From positions 2,976,001 through 3,040,000 of the forward strand of contig CAUWAG010000004.1 in NCBI GenBank assembly GCA_963556695.1: a DNA stretch of 64,000 bases, read 5' to 3'. Positions within the stretch are counted from its first letter, which is position 1. Each line of letters begins with the position of its first letter. The position numbers and the translations under genes were made by a program. The notes beneath the pieces are model-generated. The model was not told the origin of the DNA. It made no database searches and saw only the letters and a program-made list of their open reading frames with translations. The DNA is from Anthostomella pinea (Eukaryota; Ascomycota; Sordariomycetes; Xylariales; Xylariaceae). Positions 44,964-56,878 of the stretch are shown piece by piece.

Positions 44964-45807
44964 CTAGCACATCCAAGACCTGGTCAAGGCCGAATCTATG
45001 AGTGTTGCGGAAACTCTATGGTCCCTCCGGGCTGTTGGTTGAAGATTACGTCGAAACGCATTTCGATCCGCCTTGATACCATCTCCGGCAGCTGACCACC
45101 CCCTGTTCGGATCTTCATCAGCCACCTTCTGGGCATGCCTGAAATTCTCAATCCAGCACCTGCCATCTTTCACCAGGAAATCGTCCGCGTCCAGCCCCCC
45201 GTGAGCCCACCCCTTCCTGTGCAGAGCAAGCAGATTGCTCCTGCAGGTCTCTGTGTCGCTGATCGTTGGTGCCTCCGTGACCTCGATGAACTCGGTAACG
45301 ATGCCGACGGTACTGCCTGTCGCGTTGGTCGCGATGGCTTTGAACACAGACGCGGTCTCCCCGGGCTTGTCCGACAGCGCCTTGTAGACTAATATCTCGT
45401 TCGCGAAGCTGGGCTCGTCTGGCCCGATCTTCAACTGTACTGTCTCGTTTGTGGCTACCACAGTGGCTTCGTAGACGAACGCAGTCAGCTCGTCCTTGGT
45501 GTCGTCCGCTGGTTTGTGGAGATTGTTTATGAGTCTCGTGCTGCGCAACTCGCCCAGCGGGATCTTGGCCATGCCGTCCTCTTCGGCTCTGGGGAATAGG
45601 ACGTTCCTGGTTTTTGTGTGCACGGGAATCTCCGTGCCTGATAGTATTCGGCCCTGAGTTGACGAGTTAGCTTGTGATGTTTGGCTTTCATCGCCATGAG
45701 GAATAAGCTATGCCATCGTCACTTGCTGTAAGTTGATCATGCCCAAGGCCACTGACCGAGCAGAGCTGGCCTAACAGGCCAACGAGAATCCAAGTTGATA
45801 ACTGCAT
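44964..45807 (-). CDS. probably secreted kinase-like protein lacking catalytic residues (pseudokinase), about 246 aa
   Basis: Proposed exon 1 45807-45757 encodes a signal-peptide-like start (MQLSTWILVGLLGQLCS); intron 45756-45654 (donor GTCAGT, branch GCTAACT, acceptor CTCAG); exon 2 45653-44964. Residues ~60-190 resemble the kinase-like fold of fungal 'protein kinase-like' proteins: FANEILVYKAL fits the helix C region and LHRKGWAHGGLDADDFLV fits the catalytic loop, but the HxD Asp is Gly. The following WIENF replaces the usual (L/I)DF metal-binding motif. It is therefore probably non-catalytic. The first donor is weak and the C-terminus after ENFRHAQ has no clear fold, so the gene model is provisional. 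Confidence 0.6.
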
Positions 45808-46223
45808 TAGGGGGAAGACGCTTCTCGGCGGTCGATGCTTCTTTGATGTATATAGGTGTTGCGCATAGAACACCGCCTCGGCTGCACCCTTTCTCATATA
45901 TCAGACAGCAATTGCTAATTGCTCCCTACCTAGGCAACCGCAACACGCGAAAGAGTATGAAAGAACGTCAGCTTATCATCCAAGATTGGAAAAGTACGAT
46001 ACACACTTTTCTAAGATAAGTCGGCAGGATTATACGCATAGCTGTGGCCTAGTCTAGGATTCTCCTGGACCCGTTCCGAGGATCGATCCTGCAGCTTCGG
46101 TACTGTAAATGTGTAAATAATTGGAGATCTTGGGCCGGCAGATGGGCTAGTGGGCAAGACTTGTCGATTGATAATCTTATATTCGAAGTGCCAAAAGATA
46201 GTGGTAGAGGTGGCAGATCACGA
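45808..46223. other. intergenic between the pseudokinase and P450 pseudogene
   Basis: No coding signal recognised up to the first 77-bp direct repeat. Confidence 0.4.
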
Positions 46224-46300
46224 CGAGGTGTGGATAGGTCTACACCCAAGAGCAAGGGGAGCATGATCTGTCTTCCGAGATCAGCCCTTCAACAGGGGTA
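46224..46300. repeat. 77-bp direct repeat, left copy
   Basis: From CGAGGTGTGGATAG to CAACAGGGGTA. It matches 48427-48500 with a few transitions and short gaps. The two copies lie in the same orientation on either side of the P450 pseudogene. Confidence 0.85.
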
Positions 46301-46617
46301 TGCTAATCTTCTCTGGTGGATTTGTCACAGAACCTGCCGCCTTGTCATGTTACACACACCCCTCTAAAAAGGCGGCTCAATCCATGCCAACTCACTCTCT
46401 TTCTCAACAATCAGCATTTATCAAGCGTCCAAGACTAGTCATTTGCATCAGTGCACTGTATACCTGTACTTTCACTTAGGAAACCCCAAAGCTAAGGGTG
46501 CTATTCCTTGTTTCGACTGCCAGCCGGACTCCTTTACTCCACAAGCGGGACGCCGGGCTCTACTCCATTCCCAACGGACGCTCAAGACAGCCTTTTCACC
46601 TGCGCTACCTGCCCATC

Positions 46618-48300
46618 ATGGCCTTGGATGCTTCCATTAGTTACGCAGTATCTGCTGGATATATCCTCCTGGCCTATGTGAGATGACAGACTTGCTCGTT
46701 GCGGAGCCAGCCTTTGACTCTCCAAACAGGTCATCATCGTAACCTCATATCGGCTCCCCATGCACCCGCTTAGAGACTACCCCGGCCCAATCCTTGCCAA
46801 TTTGACCGACCTGTATGGCACTTTCTACGCCTTTGGGTACCGACTTCATCTGAAGACATGGGAAGGCCATGGACGATATGGCAAGACAACCCATTGCCTC
46901 TCACTGCTCTGACAACTGACTGTATTGAACAGGACCCATTATTAGACATGGGCAAATAAGCTCGTGTTCAGTTCTCTCACGGCCTTGCGAGGTGTGAATC
47001 ATGTATCGGAGTCAGTGACTTGGAAGCTGAACCGCTAACTGTGTTCAAAGACATCTACCAGAATGAGATGGTCACGAAGTCCCATGCTTACCTAGCGACG
47101 CTCTATACGCCTACCTCCTTCTTCGCGTTCAATCCCATTGACAAGAACATGCATCGCTCCAAGAGACGGATTGTCATACAGGCTCTGACGGACCGTGCAA
47201 TGCGGGAATTTGAGCCTATAATGACACAAGAGGTGCAGACATTCCTCCGACAGCTTCTCAAGTCTGGACCTATTGACATGACCGAGAAGTGCAAGCGACT
47301 TGCTCTAGATATCGCTGGACTACTTGCCTACGGCCATCCCTTGAAACTACAGACTGAAGAGACGAACCGATTCATGACATCGCCCCTTCAGGCTCGCGAC
47401 TTTCGCGTGAACCTTTATTTGCAATTCCAACTCATCACACAGCTAGGCATTCAGTTACTAGTTGAGCTCCCCTTTTTCAGGACTCAACGGAGATGGCTGA
47501 ATCTGGTGAGGCCTCTGATATACGCACGGATTGCAGAGGATAGACGAGCGAAGGTCGACTTGTACTCCTTTGCCTACGACACTCTCAATGAAGAGGGAAG
47601 AAAGTCGAATGAGCTCTGGGGGGAGGCTTTTTTCTTCCTCATGGCAGGATTGTGTTGACCTCCTCCTTTGAACCGTTTTTCACGTTCTGCTCTGATCACT
47701 CGAACAGGAGGCGACACAGTAGCCACGGCGGAATGCGCGACATTCTTTTACTTGTCAGGGAATAACGACTGCTACACAATGCTCGCCGACGAGATCAGAT
47801 CCACCTTTAGTAGTGGCACCGACGTACAAGGTGGCTCGAAGCTTGCAAGGTGCAAGTATCTTCGTGCCTGCATCGACGAAGCTCTACGCATGTCACCACC
47901 GGTGTCGGGCACCCTCTGGCGACAGCAGTACCCGGCAGAGGAAGGTAGCAAGCCTCTCATAATTGATGGGCATTTGATTCACCCGGCACACAGGTTGGCG
48001 TGAATATGTATCAGATTCACCACAACGAGGAATACTTTCCAGACCCTTTCGTCTTTTCGCCAAGCCGCTGTCTGGATGCCTCCATACCAGAGCCTCAGAG
48101 AAAGCTCATGCACGACGCCTTCTCCCTTCTCAAGTGGAACCCGTTCTTGTGCGGGCAAGCCAATGGCGTACCTCGAAGCCAGCCTTGTCATAGCAAAGAA
48201 GATCTGGTACTTTGATTTCGAGAGGGCCCCTGGAGAGGTTGGCAGAAGAGGCGGCGGTAGAAAGGGTGTAAGTGGCAAGGAACGGGCCACCGAGTTCTAG
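46618..48300 (+). pseudogene. cytochrome P450 pseudogene
   Basis: A nearly complete fungal P450 with introns but several lesions. Recognisable parts in order: N-terminal anchor with intron 46678-46729; RLPMHPLRDYPGPILANL; an intron with a GC donor (46881-46932); YGPIIRHG followed by a one-base frame change into NKLVFSSLTALR near 46955; intron 46992-47050; DKNMHRSKRRIVIQALTDRA (helix C region); the I-helix exon boundary near 47652, where the expected GT donor reads GATTGT; GGDTVATAECATFFYLSGN; ExxR in IDEALRMSPPVSGTLWRQ; then a one-base shift near 48120 before the heme loop PFSSGTRSCAGKPMAYLE. Two frameshifts and a lost donor make it a pseudogene rather than a sequencing artefact, though an error at one site cannot be excluded. 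Confidence 0.85.
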
Positions 48301-48426
48301 CTGTACGACCATTTGGCTGCTCATCATGAGGGCCCGTTCTTGTTATTTCGACCTCGAGACGGCTGCTATGAAGAGCTGGTCAAGAACAGCACAGCTTGAA
48401 GTGGGGCCGCGCCGCGGCATGGGGAT

Positions 48427-48500
48427 CGAGGTGTGGATAGATCTACGCCTAAGAGCAAGGGAAACATGATCTGTCTTCCGGGATCCTTTCAACAGGGGTA
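48427..48500. repeat. 77-bp direct repeat, right copy
   Basis: Counterpart of 46224-46300, about 2.2 kb away and about 130 bp past the P450 pseudogene stop. Confidence 0.85.
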
Positions 48501-48688
48501 GGTTGAATCTCGATCGCAAATTCATCGCAGTCTCAATCTAGGCAGACTCGTAGGTCAGCTTGATGTTCGGGGGAAGACGGTCCATGCCATCAAGACTCAA
48601 GTACAAGCTCGGAGGTCATGTTCCCTTCATCGAAGAAGAGATTGCTGCCGACTGGCCTTCTTTCCACATGAATCTCACGCGCATTGCC

Positions 48689-48868
48689 TCATTGCCGGTC
48701 CACTGTACCGACAAGCAGCAGCAGGTATTGCACGGATCGAATATCGTGCAGTCGCAGGACATCGTCCGTGGACTCGAGCGCCCGGTCGTAATGTTTCTCA
48801 GAATTAAAGTCGCCGGCCTCGCTTGTGGTCTCGGGCAACCTGCCTCCAATGGCATATATGAGATGTAG
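48689..48868 (-). pseudogene. fragment of a fungal-specific (Zn2Cys6) transcription factor
   Basis: The minus strand encodes LHLIYAIGGRLPETTSEAGD, continuing with SEKHYDRALESTDDVLRLHD and IRSVQYLLLLVGTVDRQ, then a TGA at 48691-48689. This is the start of the 'fungal_trans' middle homology region found in zinc-cluster regulators. No continuation (the usual GLAMRxAIxLGLHR) follows, and the upstream side is cut off by telomere-like repeats at 48883, so only about 60 codons remain. Confidence 0.65.
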
Positions 48869-48882
48869 AACACTTATACTAC

Positions 48883-48912
48883 GGGTTAGGGTTAGGGTTG
48901 GGGTTAGAGTTA
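48883..48912 (+). repeat. short interstitial telomere-type repeat (TTAGGG, ~4-5 units)
   Basis: GGGTTAGGGTTAGGG is followed by two degenerate units (TTGGGG, TTAGAG). TTAGGG is the standard filamentous-fungal telomere repeat. Confidence 0.8.
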
Positions 48913-49934
48913 ATCCATCACGACATCCCCTTCGACAAAGGCAAGGAACATTTCAGGCCCCTTTTCGGAACCATGTAACGACGACGTCGAGCAACTCCCT
49001 CGTTGTTATTGTATCCCCATTTGTAGCAAATGTGGCATTCCTCCTGGCAAGGTCTTCGAGGGCAAGCTGTATCGGTTCGATGAGCGTTTCCTCATATCCC
49101 ACTTCCCCTCTGGTCGTAATGCTGTATGCAGGACTGGCCATATTGAGTTACGACATCCAGTTCCCGACGAAGACGTCGATGAGCTCATCCGAAGCAACAT
49201 GCGCCCAGGTGCATTTCGTCGATGAACCGCCGAAATTCACGAGTCCGGACAGTACGGTCGGTGCTAACGCAGCCCATCGTGAATATACTGAATGGCTACC
49301 GACTGAGTAGATGCCCCTCCTCATCTATGAAGCTATGAGCATTGACGCTGGGCGTGTCTCCCGTCGACTCTTACATCCATAATCACTTGGACCTACCTTA
49401 TCTTCAATGACACCCGACCCGAGGCCCTTTTTCAGCTGGTGCTACTTCGGCAATGCCTCGACAATGCTACCCCACCAGGAACCGGGCTCGGAGGCATGGT
49501 CGAGGTTGCGGTTGACGTGAGTGGTGAAGTGGGTCAGGGGGTGTGCTCCCCAATCGTCGGAACAACCCCGAAGAGCCGTGTTCGGAAAGCTGATGCCATT
49601 CCGACGGCATCATACGCCATTCCTACGTCGCAACAATACGCCATCGTCGTGCAGATGGCGAGCAGCCATCACTCAAGTGACGTGCCTGCAACATCTAGCC
49701 ATACGGATTTGTAATGGAGTTATGTCCGACCCTAGGCTCTGGAAATGTTGCACCCGATCTGTACTCCCGGTGATTGATTGCCACCTGGAGCCGCAGTTTA
49801 TAGTATTTCGCTTGATCACTGATGTGAGGATTCAGATACGAGTAGGATCAAGTACAGTTTATTATCTGAAGACAGATGTCGAAACAGCATCATTGAACAT
49901 ATTTCCTCTTTTCAGTTGCCAAGTCGATCCCATT
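48913..49934. other. about 1 kb without an intact gene
   Basis: A minus-strand stretch near 49141-48953 has an open frame of 62 codons with protein-like composition (IQLALEDLARRNATF) that could be further transcription-factor debris. The last ~250 bp form the leader of the MDR gene. Confidence 0.35.
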
Positions 49935-51194
49935 ATGACGGAAACGAGACCAAGGCGCACGCTTACAAACAGAAACTCGTGGAAAACGATCCGTACGCTA
50001 CTGCGGAGGATTAAATCACAGTCAGGCACAAGCGAAAAGTCACACCCGGAAGTTGTCTGGACGACATGCAAAGAGTCGTCGACGACGACAGAAACATCGA
50101 CAGCCGTCTCGATCGCAGAGATCCAGGCCCCTCAAGTTCAGAAGGCCCTCGTCGTCGCTCGGAAGGGCGAGTACGAGCTTCGCGATGACTTCCCCATACC
50201 AGTCGTAGGAGACGACGAGGTCATGATCCGAAGCTACTATGTCGGTCTGAACCCGATCGACTGGAAGTCGGTCGACTACAACTTCTGCTTACCAGAGTTC
50301 CCATGGGTATGTTTCACAGGTGCTCCCCCTCATGGTGCATGCCAAGGCTTACCAGAGAGATAGGTGACTGGCCGAGAAATGTCCGGCGTGGTTGCTCAAG
50401 TTGGGTCCGCCGTCACGACTTTCAAAGAGGGCGACTCGGTATGGACGAGCACGTACTACAAAGACGTGCGGGCGGGCTGCTTCCAGGAATATGTCATCGT
50501 GCCGTCGCATACCGTCCTCCCCATCCCCTCGACGGTATCATTTGAAGCCGCCGCATGTCTCGGCGTCGCCGCTCTGACAGCCGCCATGACGCTGTGGAAA
50601 TGGCTAGGCGTGCCGATTCCATCGACGACCACGGACGACTCCGAGGAGCAGTGGCTATTGATCTGGGGCGGCTCGACCGTCACGGGCCAGTTCGCCACGC
50701 AGATCGCGAGTCTGAGTGGTATCAAGGTCATCACTGTCAACTCGGCAGAGACGAAGGCGTTGTCGGAGAAGCTGGGAGCGAGCCATGTTGTTGTTCGTGA
50801 TGAGAAGACGGACGAAGAGCTGGTCGACGAGATCCGACAAGTGACAGGCGGCCGCATCACGCGCGCCATCGACTTGGTCGGCACGAAGACAGCCTCTCTG
50901 GCATTAGATGCCGTGTCGAAAGACGCACCCGTGGCATTCGCGCCCTTGGCCATGATGTCGAGCTCCCATGTCATCCCGGAGAACGTCATTGTCCACACGG
51001 TTGAGATGAAGCAGTTTGTCTTGGATAAGGGCAACGTGTGCTACACAGAAGAGCTGGGGAAGCTGCTGGAAGCCGGCAAGCTGATCCTTCCTGAGCTACA
51101 CCTTGTCGAGGGCGGGCTTGACGTGGTCCAGGAGGGACTTGAGATGCTGAAGAAGGGGAATATGAAGGGGAAGAAGCTCGTGGTTCGCATGTAA
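49935..51194 (+). CDS. zinc-binding-dehydrogenase-like MDR oxidoreductase (enoyl reductase/quinone oxidoreductase type), 400 aa
   Basis: Exon 1 49935-50306, intron 50307-50363 (57 nt, GTATGT...TAG), exon 2 50364-51194. NAD(P)H-dependent MDR-superfamily reductase like fungal ToxD or stand-alone trans-enoyl reductases. The N-terminal catalytic domain includes VMIRSYYVGLNPIDWKSVDY and, after the intron, VTGREMSGVVAQVGSAVTTF. The Rossmann domain is marked by LLIWGGSTVTGQFATQIA and followed by VITVNSAETKALSEKLGASH. It ends in the typical MKGKKLVVRM. It lacks the Cys/His zinc ligands of true alcohol dehydrogenases. The first 55 residues are an extra polar extension; no later in-frame ATG precedes the conserved domain, so the start at 49935 stands. 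Confidence 0.88.
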
Positions 51195-51790
51195 TTCGTC
51201 GCAGCATCATGGCTTTGGCCACCGTGGCGGAGTGGATGCTGGTGGGGAAGCGTATTAGAGGCATCTGCACGGCGGCGAGGATAGAATACGTCAGAAAATG
51301 CCAACCTTTCGCCTCTTCGTTGAGCGCGATGCGGATGTTGCCGTTCGCCAGTCCCGATACATCACACAGCACTTGATCCTGGTGTGTCTAGCCTCCATCT
51401 GTCTTCAAGTCCGCTAACCGTTGCCATCTTTGAGACCTGTATATCTTTCTGCCACTTGGCACGACCCTCCACCTTTATCAAGGGATTGGGCCGTAGCTTA
51501 TTGGTAACAAGGCACCTTTTCTTACAGAAAAGAAATCAAGGTCCCGACCAACTTAATCCACATTAACAAATGTCACGGCGAGCGTACTAAGGAGCTGGGA
51601 CATGGCCGGCAGCAAGCAGCTATTACTCTATTGACGAGAATATCAAGACTAGAGAGGAAAGGAAGAGAGAGAGAGAGATAGGTACAGTGGGAGGTTGCCC
51701 CTTTAACGGGATCCTCTGGTCAGATCCTTCCCCTATTGGGAAGTATCCGCTTGTCATGTGGGAAGGTCTGTGCAGGCCGTCACAACAAAA
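51195..51790. other. 3' flank of the MDR gene up to the AT-rich block
   Basis: No gene seen. A short GA-rich run (GAGAGAGAGAGAG) lies near 51667-51679. Composition changes sharply at about 51790. Confidence 0.5.
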
Positions 51791-53375
51791 CCCTTTCGTA
51801 AAGTTAAATTACCAGTATTTATAACCTCGTCGTCGCTTAATTAATACGAATATATTAATAAAAGGTCCTATTTTAAAAATTAACATTATCGTAAGTTAAC
51901 ATAAAATAAAGATACTTTTTTAAGGTTATCCTTTTTAACGAAAATAGATTAAATAAATTAACTATAAGTAAAACTTAAACGTTTAAACGTTTAAAAAAGC
52001 TATATCTAACCTGGTATAATATTATATATAAGTAAATGTTTTTTTAAACATCTTATATAGTTAAACGAAACTCTTGCCTTTTTATAACGCATCGTTTCAA
52101 AAAATTCCGGCTACTTAAAAATCTTCGAAAAAGTTAATAATAAAACTTATACCTATTACCATTTAAAAAAGCCGTCTTTAGCCTTATATAATACTATTTA
52201 TTAGTAAATTTTTTGTATAAAAATATAAAAATAATACCGTCATTAAGATTCAAACATGAATCTTAATTTTTATTATTATTAAATTAAAACTAGATATTTA
52301 ACTTATGAAAACTTAGCTTTTAAATAATCAAACAACATCGCCGTTAATATAAATTATTATTATTATTATGTATATAATGTTTGAAGCGATCATGTGTTTA
52401 TAAATAAATCGAAAAACGTATAAAATTAATAAAAAGTACGCTTTAACGTAGCTAATAAATGAGTTAATGTTACAAGTAAGTTAACACTCATTATAAACTT
52501 TTTAAATAATATCATTTAAACTAGTATATTTTTATTAATAATAATAACACCGTGTTATAACGAATTAAACTTAGAGCTAGCTATTTGAACCAAATGATGT
52601 AACCTTTGTATTTTAATATTTTAGCTTATAATGTTTTTTTAAAATCCTTTCTCTTATTTTAAGTAATAAAATTAAAAGAGTTTTATTCTGACATAATAAT
52701 ATATTTAATACTTTAAAACTTACAGATTTTTTAAAATTGGTTTTCATTTCTTTTTTCTTAACTTAAATACGTAAGTATTTCTATCTTGGCAGATTATATT
52801 GAAATTTAGTAAATTAATTATTAATAAGGTATAAAACTAAATATATTGAAAAGAACTAGACAGAGAACTTTATTAAACATATATTAAGCCTTTAGATATA
52901 TCTCTATTAAAAACAAATTATTAAAAGGTTTTAAACAAACATTTAAACGCGTATTATGTGTATTTTTATTAAGTTATGACGGCAGTTATAAAACATGGTA
53001 TTTAAAACGCGGAGATTTATAACTTTAACGAGACTAGGTTCATAATAAGCATTATTAAATCCGGTATAATCGTTATAAGCGCTACAAGACGTAACAGGCC
53101 TTAATAAGCTTAGAAAATCGAGTCAGACATCACCAAAGAAGCTCACCTACATCAATAATTGATGTATTGAACTTGTTTTCAAAGGCTACATATAGTCTTA
53201 TTCACAAGGTTATTTTGGTTGATTCCCGGGTCTGCCGCTAGAGGAGGCCAATCACTTACTAAGTACACACCAGAAAACAAAAAATAAATATCTGATAAAA
53301 GGAGGAGTACTTTCTACTAAAAATACAATAGGTCTTTAGGCTATAAAAGATGGTACTGAGCTGGCAAGACAGGAA

Positions 53376-53615
53376 ATGAGTGAAGGTAATCGTGGTACAA
53401 GGAGGACGGCAGCTCGTGAACGACGGTGTGACATTTGCGGCAACACTGGCCATAATGCGCGAACTTGTAAAATAGAGAAAGAAAACTCTGAAGAAGAGGA
53501 ATCCAATTGATTGAATTGAATTGAATGTGTTGTGGTGAAGTTATTTCACATAGCAGTTAGAGTGTTCATGATGAGTGCCAACTCGCTTATAATGCCAACT
53601 CGCTTGTCAGCTACA
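53376..53615 (+). pseudogene. 3' end of a DNA transposon: zinc-knuckle tail and terminal repeat motifs
   Basis: The frame ending at about 53510 reads RRCDICGNTGHNARTC and then a Lys/Glu-rich tail, the C-terminal zinc knuckle seen in many fungal pogo-like transposases. About 70 bp downstream come two copies of GCCAACTCGCTT (at about 53579 and 53598), resembling the doubled motif in the TIR of the pogo element at 41453-43874. The rest of this element is not recognisable, probably erased by RIP. Confidence 0.5.
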
Positions 53616-53703
53616 TTATACTTATTTAAAAACGGAATAAAAAACGTTTAAAACTAAATATATTTAATAGAGTATAAAATACAGCAACATTTTATTATAA
53701 TAA

Positions 53704-53943
53704 TGTGGAAATCCAGGGGTTAGAATGGGATGGATGATGGTCTGTGTCTTGACTATAGATCTATGGGGGAGATTCCCACCTAAATACAGGTGTGACAGCC
53801 CTTTGATACCCTGCTGCCTAACAGCGAACAACAAACCTGCCACTGGTCACCATAATGGACCTTTCACCCCCTTTGGGCCCCTTTCATCCCTTTCACCTGG
53901 CGGACAGCTGCAGCCCATACCTGACAGCACCACAATGCTCACA
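53704..53943. repeat. solo LTR A (240 bp, internally deleted)
   Basis: Begins TGTGG and ends CTCACA. Flanks AATAA (left) and AATGA (right) form an imperfect 5-bp target duplication. It aligns with both ends of solo LTR B but lacks about 265 bp of its centre. The junction falls at the short word AATAC, present at both break points in B. Confidence 0.72.
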
Positions 53944-55192
53944 AATGATAATAAAATTATTACATTCTCAAGATTTGCAATGAGTTTTTTTAGATTTCTT
54001 TTATACACAGTATTTACATTAATTAAATAAAGAGTTAAAAAACTATGTAATACGATTATGTTATTATATATTAACATGTTAAATATAAATAATGATAACT
54101 TTATTATGAGAAAGAATTAGCCTTTTTAAACCTGATACCAGTAGTTAAACAGCTATAAAAAACTATTATTATATCGGCCGAAGGATACTTAATCTTAGCA
54201 CGATAAAAGCGTAAAAATCCGGCAATATTTTAAAAGCTGACGATATTTTAAACTAGATCTACAACTAAAAACTAACAACATAATAATTTTATTTATTTTA
54301 TATTGATATCCATACGGTTTTTTATTAATGGTTTTTATTTATTTATCTCGGTTTTGTTATAATATAATTACTATTAATTACATACGTTTTTAATATTATT
54401 TATTGACGTACTTTTCTGCATTTAAAAATTAAGCTTTTAATTTTTTAGTTTATTAAGTTATATTGTACAAAACGATTCTTTTGAATTATAATATATATTG
54501 CCAAATGGTAGTGAAATTATTTTTATTAAGTTTGATTTTATTTATTTATTTATAATATTATAATTGATGTTTTATTACAAAACGTATTCAGTATATAAAG
54601 GCTTATAAATATTTTAATTATCGTTATTAACATTAAACAATCTTATAAATTATTGAATTATTGATTTTGTCTGATCTTTTGTGTCATTAAATTATTTTGT
54701 TTACTTAGATAGAAGAGATTATCATTAAAGAAATTCATGCATACCTTTTTAAGACAATTCTTAGCCTTAAATTAGCCTTGTTTTATAAAGCCGTTTAGTA
54801 ATCTGAACAACTTTTAAGAATATTCACGCTTTTATAACGATATTTATATTATATTAAAAACATTTTAATAACCCTTTATTTCTTTTTCCTCTAGTCAAAA
54901 CGGCGAGCCTTTTCTACTAAATATAAATAACTATAAGAGACATTTTTATTAACTCAAGTTCTATAAATCTGACGATATTTTAATATAATAAAAATAATTA
55001 GGATTATAAACGTGTAATAATAAAATAAAAATTTTTGAAGAGTAGATTAATAAATCACGTTTATTTATGGCTGTAACTAAGCGTGGCTTAGCTACATATT
55101 AACTATATAGATATTTATCTAATAAACCATTCTTAGCGGTTAAAAAGATAGACTTAAATATAATAATAATAATAATAATAAATTATTAATAC

Positions 55193-55735
55193 TGTGAAGT
55201 TCAGGGGTTCAGATGGAGTCAGGATGGGATGGATCTGGTTCGGTGTCTTGGTTATGGATCCATAGGGGATATTCCCACCTAAATACTGAGTCGGGGACAA
55301 CAACAACAACACCCACAATAGGGCTGCTTGTATAATGGATATAAGAAGAAGGAGGGAGAGCCATTGGCAAAGCCACGCAGTGAATCTGAATGGTGTGTCA
55401 CATAGAGATAATACAATGTATGTCTGAACTGATCGCTCAATTATATGTGTTATGAGAGAGGAGTGGCTTTAGAGGAAGACGAAAGAAAGTAACGAAAAAT
55501 GAACGGTGGCCTTTATATGCCACAGACCTGGCTGTACATAACATCAACCCTGCACCAAAACAATACAGCTGTGGGAGCCCTTTGATAGCCGTCTGCTTGA
55601 CACCAGATAACAGACCTGCCAGATAACGCCCAAAAGCTCCTCCTTTCACCCCTTTGAGGTCCTTATTCACCCCTTTCACCTCCTATACAGCCTGCTGTAA
55701 GCTGTAGCACACTGATAGGTACCAATATTCTCACA
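55193..55735. repeat. solo LTR B (543 bp) with perfect 5-bp target duplication
   Basis: Begins TGTGAAG and ends TCTCACA, so the ends form the short TGTGA/TCACA inverted repeat. It is flanked by AATAC on both sides. No gag-pol remnant adjoins it. Confidence 0.8.
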
Positions 55736-56878
55736 AATACAATTAAAACTAGATTACGATTTAAAAACTTAAAAATAATGTATTAAAAACAGTGTTCAAT
55801 TCTTATATTATAATTAAAGGCCCAGTTATAAGTCGCGTATTAAATTAATATTCAACCTTTATAAGTAATGTTAGCTTATTAATACCTGGTTTTAAAGACT
55901 TCAAATCTTTAATAATTTATTTTATTTCTTTAAATATTTAAAGTATTTAGCCCAATATTATTTTTATATTTTTATATATGATAACGATAAAAGAACGTAT
56001 TTTGACAACTATGCTTTTAAATTAACGGTTATATATATTAACGTATAGTTTTAAATAGCTTTAATTCTTACTTATTTAAGATTATGTATTCAATATATAC
56101 GATCATTACTTTAAAACCCTCATTGTATTTTTATCGTCGTTGTTTTTAAGTTAATCGTATAAAAGGTAACAAACTTCGGTATCTTTTATTAATTATATTA
56201 TAAATACGATAAAAATATGTTCTATAATCATTACGCTAACATATTAACGTCGTAAACATCAATTTAAGTATATATTAATAAGTATAAACTAAGGTTATTA
56301 ATATATATATATATCGATATACACAACGTTTTAATGGTTATAATACTTCTAAATGTCTCAATTTTATCGTTATTATAAATTATATAATTATACGATAGCG
56401 TTTTCAAATTAGTATTATATATATTACTCTGTATGTTTTGTAATAGCTTTAAGTTATTAATATTTGAAAACATACGGAATAATATATACAATGGTAGTTA
56501 AAAAGCGTTATATTACGAACCAACAAATACCACAGCCTGTTGGAGGGCCAAGGGGAGTACACCAAGAAGCAATAGAATCAGAAACCAGGAACGGAACAAT
56601 GGGTATCACGGATTATATAATAAAAGGTCACGTGACAGATCACGGGATCACGGAGTGAGCCTGCAAGGATCACTGGATCACGGAGTGAGCCAGTGAGCAT
56701 CACTCTGGGACAAGGTGATCATACTCCATCAGTGAAGGAGAGATTGGATATATAAGGACAGACATTTCCCAACTAGATAGATAGACAGTCTCTATCTTAG
56801 TGATCAATCTAAGCATCTTAGCCAACCCTAAGGTGGGAGAAATCTCCTGACGACTCGACTACACAGTGAACGCAGTTC

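Larger units (their letters stand above)
51790..56490. other. AT-rich, gene-free block (RIP-type) with islands of ordinary composition
   Basis: About 4.7 kb of very AT-rich DNA with TA-rich words everywhere and no open frames, the expected look of transposons mutated by repeat-induced point mutation. It is interrupted by islands of normal composition: a transposase tail with a transposon end (about 53100-53620), and two related solo LTRs (53704-53943 and 55193-55735). Confidence 0.85.

Noticed and set aside
46618..48300. Functional second P450
   Set aside because: Two frame shifts and a lost splice donor within conserved regions.
53704..55735. A single LTR retrotransposon with two LTRs
   Set aside because: Each LTR has its own target duplication and LTR A is internally deleted; two solo LTRs fit better.
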